A stretch of DNA of 23,945 nt from Planctomycetota bacterium (GTDB lineage: Bacteria; Planctomycetota; Planctomycetia; Pirellulales; Thermoguttaceae), in the NCBI GenBank assembly GCA_023621895.1, contig JAMOAF010000642.1, forward strand, positions 1-23,945, in the 5' to 3' direction. Every line of letters begins with the position of its first letter. The stretch's first letter is position 1. Positions 18,505-23,945 of the stretch are shown piece after piece. The notes under the pieces were generated by a model. It ran no database searches. It had not been told where the DNA came from and worked only from the letters and a program-made list of their open reading frames with translations. The translations under genes were made by a program, and so were the position numbers.

Positions 18505-18679
18505 AATTCGACCTGCGTGATTCGTGGAAAAAGCGGCTGTTATTCAGATAGCCGCGTGGGCTTGCCCCGCGCTTCGTTACGTACGGCTTGTGCCACAGCG
18601 CAGGCGCGCCGCGGGGCAAGGCGCACGCGGCTATCACGCTCTCATGAATTCCTCCCGGAATCACGCAAGCTCATTTAGG
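18503..18679. mobile_element. MITE-like element, copy B (inverted relative to A, 177 bp)
   Basis: Its outer segments are the reverse complement of those of copy A with only a few differences, including TTATTCAG/CTGAATAA, the AAAAAGCGGCTG stretch and the ATGAATTCCTCCC stretch. The palindromic core (18547-18635), however, has the same orientation as in A, with 35 of 38 loop positions identical. One arm carries a small indel and substitution, so its stem is imperfect. It lies between the convergent GH127 and peptidase genes, where its hairpin may also act as a transcription barrier. Confidence 0.75.
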
Positions 18680-18723
18680 GAACCAGGTAGGCTTGCCGCG
18701 CGGTCGAGCCGATTCGCAGCGGA

Positions 18724-21255
18724 CTACGGCGCGCTCCGCGGCTGGACGCCATGCAGATGGCGGACAAAGAAATCCATCCGGCGGCGATTGCCGTAGGGGG
18801 TCTCCGCGGCGCCGTGGCCGGCGCCGGGGATGACGAGCATTTCAAAATCCTTGTCGGCCTTGATCAGGGCATCGACCACCTGCATCGTCGAGGCCGGATC
18901 GACGTTGCGGTCCATCTCGCCGACGATCAGCAGGAGTTTTCCCTGGAGGCGATGGGCGCAGGTGACGTTGGACTGCTCCTCGTAGTGGGGTCCGACGGGC
19001 CAACCCATCCAGAGTTCGTTCCACCAGATTTTGTCCATGCGGTTGTCGTGGCAGCCGCAGTCGGCGACGGCCACCTTGTAGAACTCGCCGTGGGCCAGCA
19101 GCGCCCGGGCGGCACTCTGGCCGCCGGCCGAGCCGCCGTAGATTCCGACCCGCGCAAGGTCCATGTACGGATACTTCGCCGCGGCCGCCTCGATCCACCG
19201 GATGCGGTCGGGAAAGCCCGCGTCGCCGAGGTTCTTCCAGCACACGTCGTGGAATTTTTTCGACCGGTGCGAAGTTCCCATGCCGTCGATCCGCACGACG
19301 ATGAAGCCGAGCTCGGCCAGCGCCTGGGCGCCGGAGCGGACGTGAAAGCTCTTCGGCACGAACGCGCCGTGGGGACCGGCGTAGATCTCTTCGATCACCG
19401 GGTATTTCTTGCGGGGATCGAACGAGGTCGGCCGGTAGATCAATCCGTGGATCGGCGTCTGGCCGTCCCTGCCGGCGGCGGAGAAGGGCTCGGGTGGCCG
19501 CCAGCCGGTCTCCAGCAGCTTGCTCCAGTCAGCCTCTTCCAGGCGGCAGACGAGGCGGCAATCGTCAACGCTCCGCAACTCGGTCACCGGCGGCCGGTCG
19601 GCCCGCGACCACTCGTCGACGAAGAACCGCCGGTCGGGTGAAAACTCCGCCCGATGGTTGCCGTCGCCCTCGGTCAGGATCACCAGCCCGCTGCCGTCGA
19701 AATTCACGCGGCAATAGTGAATGTAGTAGGGATCCTGCCCGGGCCGGATACCGCCGGCGCGGAAGTAGATCTGGCGATTTTCTTCATCGACCAGGTCGAC
19801 GTCGCGGACGACCCATGGCCCGCGGGTGACCTGGTTCTTCACCTCGCCGGTCCGGCCGTCATACAAGTAGAGGTGATTCCAGCCGTCGCGTTCCGACATC
19901 CAGATGATCTCCCCTGTTTCGGCGAGGGTGTAATAAAACTGCTTGCCGACGTAGTCGATGAAGGTCTGGCTGCGCTCGTCGACGATCGCCCGAGCCATGC
20001 CGTCGGCGCTGACGGCGATGACCCGCAAGGCCTGGTGGCCGCGCTGGTTGTAAAGAAAGGTGAAGCGGGAGGAGTCGCCGTCCCAGGCAATCCGCGTGAT
20101 GCTCCAGGGATTGGGCAGCAGGTCGTCGCTGATCGGAATCTGCTTCCGCCGGCCGACGTCAAATAGCACGGGAGTGTCGACCGGGATGCGGTCGCCGGGC
20201 TTGAGGTAGAGATACGACTGGAGCCGCGGCTGGACCTGGTCCCTCGGCGACGACTCGACGAAAAAGACTCTCCGCACGTCGCCTTCCGCCGTGCGGATCG
20301 CCACAAGCCGGCTGCTGTCCGGCGACCAGAAGAACCGCTGCTGGTAGAACTGGTTGCTCTCGCGTTCACCGCCGAGCGGGAACTCGCCGCCCCCGTCGGC
20401 CGAGCGGAGATAGAGATTGCCGTCGCGGGTGAAGGCCTGCCATCTTCCGTCGGGCGATTCCGCGCTTGGCGGTGGATTGCGGAGGCCCGGCCGGCGCGCT
20501 GCCGCCGGCCGTGGAGGCCTGCCTTCCACCACGCCGGTAATCTCGGCGATCAGGGGTTCTTCTTCGCAGAGGAACATGACCAGCTCCTCGCCCCGCTGAT
20601 CCACAACCAGCCAGACGTGGCCGGCGTAGGAGTGCTGGCGTCGCCGGGCGCCGGGCGCCAGGGCGCCATAACTGACGCGGTCCCCGTCGGCTGTGACCCA
20701 AAAAACCTCCACGCTGCCGGGCGTCTTGTTGACGAAGGTGATCTCCGTGTCGTCACCCGAGTCTCGCCGGGATCGGACCCTGGGCGACGGAGGCAAGCCG
20801 GGTCGCGGCGGCGGCTCCCGCTCGTCCTCCATCAGGCGATAGTCGCGGAGGCCGCAAATCCACCGCTGATCATCGCAGCGGAAGCTGATCCGCTCCTGGC
20901 GGCGGTCGATCCTCAGCCAATCGATCGGCAACCGGTCCGGCAAGGCATCAGCGACTCCCTCGTTCCTGAGAGCCTCGGCCAGCCGGGCGTGGTCGAAGGC
21001 CGGCCTGCGCTCGCCCTTTTCCGCATCGACGAGAACGAACTCGTGGCGGTCGGGGGCCGTCTGAACCCGGTACCAGAAGGCGGCGCCTTCCTCCAGCCAA
21101 TTGGGCCTGACGCGATCTCGAAACACCTTGTTGTCGGTCAGTCTTCGAAAACCGCTGGCACGCTCGTAGTCGGAGCGGGTCCCCTGGGCATGGAGAGCGG
21201 CGCCTGTCCCGAGGGTCCAGGTCAGCGCAAGGATGCAGACGGTAGCTCGCATCAT
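18724..21255 (-). CDS. DPP-IV-type S9 prolyl peptidase with an embedded VHL-like beta domain, secreted
   Basis: The protein has 843 residues from ATG 21255 (MMRATVC; a second ATG follows directly, and 21297 is an upstream alternative). A Sec signal peptide covers about 1-24 (LHAQ). The N-terminal DPP-IV beta-propeller region is interrupted at about 169-242 by a segment that aligns without gaps with the beta domain of the human VHL protein; Trp186, Tyr196, Ser209, His213 and Trp215 match its hydroxyproline-pocket residues. The propeller resumes (about 255-590: SPDGRWQAFTRDGNLYLR, MSERDGWNHLYLYD). The alpha/beta-hydrolase S9 domain has Ser709 in GGSAGG, Asp782 in GEMDRNVDP and His814 in GAGHGAAE. 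S9B enzymes release dipeptides after Pro or Ala from peptides; here the action is probably periplasmic. The gene is convergent with GH127. Confidence 0.92.
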   Translation of the reverse strand: MMRATVCILALTWTLGTGAALHAQGTRSDYERASGFRRLTDNKVFRDRVRPNWLEEGAAFWYRVQTAPDRHEFVLVDAEKGERRPAFDHARLAEALRNEGVADALPDRLPIDWLRIDRRQERISFRCDDQRWICGLRDYRLMEDEREPPPRPGLPPSPRVRSRRDSGDDTEITFVNKTPGSVEVFWVTADGDRVSYGALAPGARRRQHSYAGHVWLVVDQRGEELVMFLCEEEPLIAEITGVVEGRPPRPAAARRPGLRNPPPSAESPDGRWQAFTRDGNLYLRSADGGGEFPLGGERESNQFYQQRFFWSPDSSRLVAIRTAEGDVRRVFFVESSPRDQVQPRLQSYLYLKPGDRIPVDTPVLFDVGRRKQIPISDDLLPNPWSITRIAWDGDSSRFTFLYNQRGHQALRVIAVSADGMARAIVDERSQTFIDYVGKQFYYTLAETGEIIWMSERDGWNHLYLYDGRTGEVKNQVTRGPWVVRDVDLVDEENRQIYFRAGGIRPGQDPYYIHYCRVNFDGSGLVILTEGDGNHRAEFSPDRRFFVDEWSRADRPPVTELRSVDDCRLVCRLEEADWSKLLETGWRPPEPFSAAGRDGQTPIHGLIYRPTSFDPRKKYPVIEEIYAGPHGAFVPKSFHVRSGAQALAELGFIVVRIDGMGTSHRSKKFHDVCWKNLGDAGFPDRIRWIEAAAAKYPYMDLARVGIYGGSAGGQSAARALLAHGEFYKVAVADCGCHDNRMDKIWWNELWMGWPVGPHYEEQSNVTCAHRLQGKLLLIVGEMDRNVDPASTMQVVDALIKADKDFEMLVIPGAGHGAAETPYGNRRRMDFFVRHLHGVQPRSAP
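20535..20752 (-). other. VHL-like beta domain within the peptidase gene
   Basis: Residues about 169-239 of the peptidase. The stretch runs from TEITFVNKTPG through W-V-T-A-D-G and Y-G-A-L-A-P-G to HSYAGHVWL. Compared with human VHL (SQVIFCNRSP, W88, Y98, HSYRGHLW) the spacing from Trp to Tyr (+10), Tyr to Ser (+13), to His (+17) and to Trp (+19) is identical. A Pro/Arg-rich linker (148-166) precedes it and another (about 246-265) follows, consistent with a separately folded insertion. Confidence 0.85.
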
Positions 21256-21338
21256 GGCAGTCCGTTCTGGCACTCCGGCGATGGAATCAAGGCACACGCA
21301 CCGCGCCGATGTCTCCGCCGGTCAAGGGCCGACCCGGG

Positions 21339-22430
21339 TCATGCTGCATGGGCGCGGCGGACGACTTCAGCCAGCGCGTGTTCGATGCCGTCGATTTGCG
21401 ATTCCGCGGAAAAGCACTTGAACAATCGTTTCTGGCCCGCCTCGCCCATGGCGCGTCGGCGCTGGGGGTCTTCGGCAAGGGAGACTATCGCCGCGGCCAG
21501 GGCATCGGAGTTGGCCGGCGGCACGAGCAGCCCGGTGACCCCCGGCTCGACGCACTCGCCGACGCCGCCGACGTCGGATGCCACGACCGGAACGGCGGCC
21601 GCCATGGCTTCCAGGAGCACGAGCGGAAAATTCTCCTTCAGCGACGCCAGCACGCTGAGGTCGAGTGCGGGCAGGATGCGGTGGACGTCGTTGCGCCGCC
21701 CGGCCCAGAGCAGGTGCGGCGATACGCCCAAAGCCTCCGCCTCGCGGTTGATCTGTTCGACGTAGGATTCACATTCCAGCTCGCCGACGATGAGCAGCTT
21801 GGCACGGGGGACTTCGGCAAGGATTCGAGGCAGCGCCCGGACGACGTAGAGTTGCCCTTTCGGCGGAATCACCGAACCGACCGTTCCGATCAGGAAGTCG
21901 CCGGCGTCGACATTCAGGGATTGCCGGGTGTCTTCCCGGACCTCGCCCGGCTGGCTGCTGATTCTGCGATCGTCGGCGAAGTTGTGAATCGTGACGATGC
22001 GGTTGGGTTTGACGAGGTTGTAGCTTTCGTGGAATCGGCGCGTCGTGTCGGAAACGGCAATCACCAGATCGTTGAACATCCAGTGGAGCTGCACGCTGCG
22101 GCTATGCGCGGTGGCCACGCAAGGGACGCCGGTGGTCCAGCGCAGCAGGATCCCAAACGAGTGCGCTCGGCTCATGTGCGTGTGGATCAGTTCGATTCCG
22201 GCCTGGCGGATGAAATCGGCGACGCTGCGGAGATCGTCCGGCGGCCAGCGGCGCAACTCGGATTGCAGAACCTGGAACCCCTCGGCGACCGCCCGCTCGG
22301 CGATCCAGCTTTTCGGAGGGCAGAGGAGCGTGATCTGGTGGCCCCTTTGCGTTAGTTCCCGCGCCAAGAGCAAGCAGTGGGTGGTGGCTCCGCCAACCCC
22401 CCGGCCGGACGTGATCTGCATGATTTTCAT
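21339..22430 (-). CDS. GT4-family glycosyltransferase (GT-B fold)
   Basis: The protein has 363 residues from ATG 22430. The N-terminal acceptor domain opens with MKIMQITSGRGVGGATTH, and the Gly-rich loop is typical of GT4. The IELIHTHMSRAH block lies at 79-90. The donor domain has GTVGSVIPPKG (182-192), LLIVGE and the family EX7E motif (Glu266-Glu274 in KENFPLVLLEAMAAAVPVVASDVGG), closing with GVTGLLVPPANSDALAAAI. Such enzymes transfer a sugar from a nucleotide donor with retention, usually to cell-envelope glycans, lipids or exopolysaccharide; donor and acceptor cannot be told. It has no signal peptide and should act at the cytoplasmic face. It starts 296 nt after the dehydrogenase gene on the same strand, so co-transcription is possible but not certain. 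Confidence 0.92.
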   Translation of the reverse strand: MKIMQITSGRGVGGATTHCLLLARELTQRGHQITLLCPPKSWIAERAVAEGFQVLQSELRRWPPDDLRSVADFIRQAGIELIHTHMSRAHSFGILLRWTTGVPCVATAHSRSVQLHWMFNDLVIAVSDTTRRFHESYNLVKPNRIVTIHNFADDRRISSQPGEVREDTRQSLNVDAGDFLIGTVGSVIPPKGQLYVVRALPRILAEVPRAKLLIVGELECESYVEQINREAEALGVSPHLLWAGRRNDVHRILPALDLSVLASLKENFPLVLLEAMAAAVPVVASDVGGVGECVEPGVTGLLVPPANSDALAAAIVSLAEDPQRRRAMGEAGQKRLFKCFSAESQIDGIEHALAEVVRRAHAA

Positions 22431-22514
22431 GGCTTGGGCGGCCTTTCGATCGGTCTGGTTTTTGCGGCTTTCCCCGAGCCCACTCTCCGGAAGGGAAGCC
22501 GCGATCGCGAATCC

Positions 22515-22730
22515 TCAAGGTCCTCTCGGGGCCCACCAGTCGAGCTCCGCCCACGGCGTGACAAGAAACAGCAGAGGCTCAACTCGGCCTTCGTGGTTCA
22601 TCGGTCGATACGGCTCGACATACTGCGAAAAAACGTTGAAAACGTCAGAGGCGCTCGATGTTGCCCATCTTCGCCAAGCATCGCAGCCTACCGGGCGCGT
22701 TGCGCAAGCGCACCGCCGCGCCATGTTCAC
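22515..22730 (-). CDS. Small hypothetical ORF after the dehydrogenase (doubtful)
   Basis: A 71-residue frame starts at GTG 22730, overlapping the TGA of the upstream dehydrogenase as GTGA, which would allow translational coupling. The C-terminal half (FNVFSQYVEPYRPMNHEG, then LLFLVTPWAELDWWAP) looks more protein-like than the Arg/Cys-rich start. No family was recognised. It could be a small gene, the end of a decayed gene, or chance. No other gene is seen in 22431-22726. Confidence 0.2.
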   Translation of the reverse strand: MNMARRCACATRPVGCDAWRRWATSSASDVFNVFSQYVEPYRPMNHEGRVEPLLFLVTPWAELDWWAPRGP

Positions 22731-23668
22731 CCGGGCGCCGATGACAGTTGCTGACGCTTCCTCCAGTCGATTCCCGAGAGCGATGCGAGGGCCAATTCCA
22801 GGGCGTGGGTGCCGGCTCGGGCGTGGCCTTGGGCGGCCACCGCAAGATACAACTGGTGGGCCAGCGCCAGCCCCGGCATCGCCAGCCCCATGCGTTTCGA
22901 TTCATCCAGCGCGATGCCCATGTCCTTGACGAAGTGCTCGACGAAGAACCCCGGATCGAAGTTGCCGGCGATAATCCGCGGCCCGAGGTTCGAGAGCGAC
23001 CAGCTTCCGGCCGCGCCCGAGGCCACCGACTTGAGGACCGTCTCCAAGTCGAGGCCCGCCTTATAGCCGTAGAGCAGCGCCTCGCAGACGCCGATCATGT
23101 TCGTGGCGATCAGCACCTGGTTGACCAGCTTCGTGTGCTGGCCGGCGCCCGGTCCGCCTTGGCGGACAATCGTCTTGCCCATCGCTTGCCAGCATGGGCG
23201 GAGGGCCTCGATCGCCTCGGCCTGGCCGCCGATCATGATCGACAGCCGCGCCTCGCGCGCGCCCACGTCGCCCCCGGAAACCGGCGCGTCGATGCTCGCC
23301 ACGCCCCTCCGCGCCGCCAATTCGGCGATCTCCACGGCCAGCGAGGGCTGGCTCGTCGTCATGTCGACGAGGATCGAGCCCTCGCGGCAGCCGCCGAGCG
23401 CGCCGTCCGGGCCGAGAATCACGCTCCGCACGTCGGCCGGATACCCGACGATCGTGAACACGACGTCGGAGGCCGCGGCCACCGCCTTGGGCGAATCGGC
23501 CCAGGCGGCGCCTTTCGCCACGAGAGGGTCGGCCTTCCATCGCGTGCGGTTGAAGACCGTGGCCGAAAAACCCGCGTCGATCAAGTGGCCGCACATGCTT
23601 GCGCCCATCACGCCCGTGCCGATCCAACCGATCCGCGTCTTGCCCGGCTCGACCTGAGAATACTTCAT
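22727..23668 (-). CDS. NAD(P)-dependent beta-hydroxyacid dehydrogenase (3-hydroxyisobutyrate / tartronate semialdehyde reductase family)
   Basis: The protein has 313 residues from ATG 23668 with GAGG ten bases upstream. The N-terminal Rossmann domain has GWIGTGVMGASM (14-25) and FNRTRWK after the second strand; Arg41-Thr42 suggests a preference for NADP(H). The substrate signature DAPVSGGDVGA (127-137) and catalytic Lys180 in GAGQHTKLVNQ are intact. The all-alpha C-terminal domain includes GNFDPGFFVEHFVKDMGIALDE. The family reversibly oxidises 3-hydroxyisobutyrate, tartronate semialdehyde/glycerate, succinic semialdehyde (GLYR) or related beta-hydroxyacids, and sequence alone does not choose among them. 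The gene upstream ends 56 nt before it on the same strand. Confidence 0.92.
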   Translation of the reverse strand: MKYSQVEPGKTRIGWIGTGVMGASMCGHLIDAGFSATVFNRTRWKADPLVAKGAAWADSPKAVAAASDVVFTIVGYPADVRSVILGPDGALGGCREGSILVDMTTSQPSLAVEIAELAARRGVASIDAPVSGGDVGAREARLSIMIGGQAEAIEALRPCWQAMGKTIVRQGGPGAGQHTKLVNQVLIATNMIGVCEALLYGYKAGLDLETVLKSVASGAAGSWSLSNLGPRIIAGNFDPGFFVEHFVKDMGIALDESKRMGLAMPGLALAHQLYLAVAAQGHARAGTHALELALASLSGIDWRKRQQLSSAPG

Positions 23669-23724
23669 GGCAAATCAACCTCAACCAGGACCAATGCCCC
23701 GCACCGGCAACCTTCCGCCTCTTT

Positions 23725-23945
23725 CTACAATCGCTCCCGAAACCGTTGTCGGAACGCCGCCACCTGGCCGGCGGTTTCCGCGTCCAACTCGAGCGTCACC
23801 AGGTGCTCGCAAGCCCTTCTGGCGATAAAGAAGTCGTCGCTGGAAAGGAGGCGGGCCACGCCGGCAACCGCCTTTTTCGACGCGAACTTCCGCTCCTGGA
23901 GGATTCTTAAGACCAGGTGAACCTGGAAGAATGAAAACTCGGGCA
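23725..23945 (-). CDS. C-terminal end of an unidentified protein (partial, runs off the right edge)
   Basis: The minus-strand frame is open from the window edge to TAG at 23727-23725, giving 72 residues without a start codon. The peptide (FSFFQVHLVLRILQERKF, AVAGVARLLSSDDFFIARRACEHLV, ending RQRFRERL) is mostly helical with an even hydrophobic pattern, reminiscent of HEAT-like helical hairpins, but no family was recognised. The coding-like composition and the short gap before the dehydrogenase suggest it is a real gene in the same transcription unit. Confidence 0.6.
   Translation of the reverse strand, partial: PEFSFFQVHLVLRILQERKFASKKAVAGVARLLSSDDFFIARRACEHLVTLELDAETAGQVAAFRQRFRERL

Overview
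The window is a GC-rich (by eye well over 60%) bacterial segment that looks like a planctomycete, probably of the Pirellulales/Thermoguttaceae type. That placement is an inference from gene content: a DUF1080 (3-keto-disaccharide hydrolase) protein, a secreted GH127 beta-L-arabinofuranosidase, a ceramidase-like secreted hydrolase, a VHL-domain-bearing DPP-IV peptidase, a Gram-negative type KDO-8-P synthase, and dispersed hairpin repeats containing GTTCCCAAGCT/AGCTTGGGAAC. No rRNA or tRNA gene was seen.

Layout. 1-1348: a multi-PAS sensor histidine kinase, open at the left edge and broken by an internal deletion/frameshift near 860, so that the PAS part and the ATPase part lie in different frames and the H-box is missing. 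1349-2068: a gene-free stretch holding a degenerate three-repeat, two-spacer CRISPR-like mini-array with an exact 73-nt period. 2069-2908: an IclR-type regulator. 2909-3416: a non-coding stretch with a long three-way-junction inverted repeat, an AT-rich palindrome and a good sigma-70-like promoter. 3417-5143: a lipid-kinase/kdsA pair (envelope biogenesis). 5228-7276: a lipoprotein with a transglutaminase-like fold lacking catalytic residues, plus TPRs. 7429-8475: a DUF1080 protein. 8476-8624: hairpin repeats between convergent genes. 8625-12777 (minus): guaA-type ATP pyrophosphatase followed by carB, 22 nt apart, both synthetases that need a separate glutaminase. 13142-15598 (plus): ceramidase-like hydrolase and a PflX-like radical SAM protein. 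15800-18679: a GH127 gene bracketed by two inverted 177-178 bp MITE-like elements. 18724-21255 (minus): DPP-IV-type S9 peptidase with an embedded VHL beta domain. 21339-22430 (minus): GT4 glycosyltransferase. 22727-23668 (minus): beta-hydroxyacid dehydrogenase. 23725-23945 (minus): the C-terminal end of an unidentified gene running off the right edge.

Functionally the window mixes housekeeping (carB, guaA-like, kdsA) with secreted polymer-degrading or glycan-acting proteins. The points most worth a second look are the VHL-like domain in the peptidase, where all five residues that bind hydroxyproline in human VHL are conserved in a gap-free alignment; the relict CRISPR-like array; the inverted MITE-like pair around GH127, whose palindromic cores are flipped relative to their flanks; and the structured 87-nt element after the IclR gene. 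Human VHL, DPP-IV and GH127 residue numbers are quoted from memory of those families; no database search was possible.
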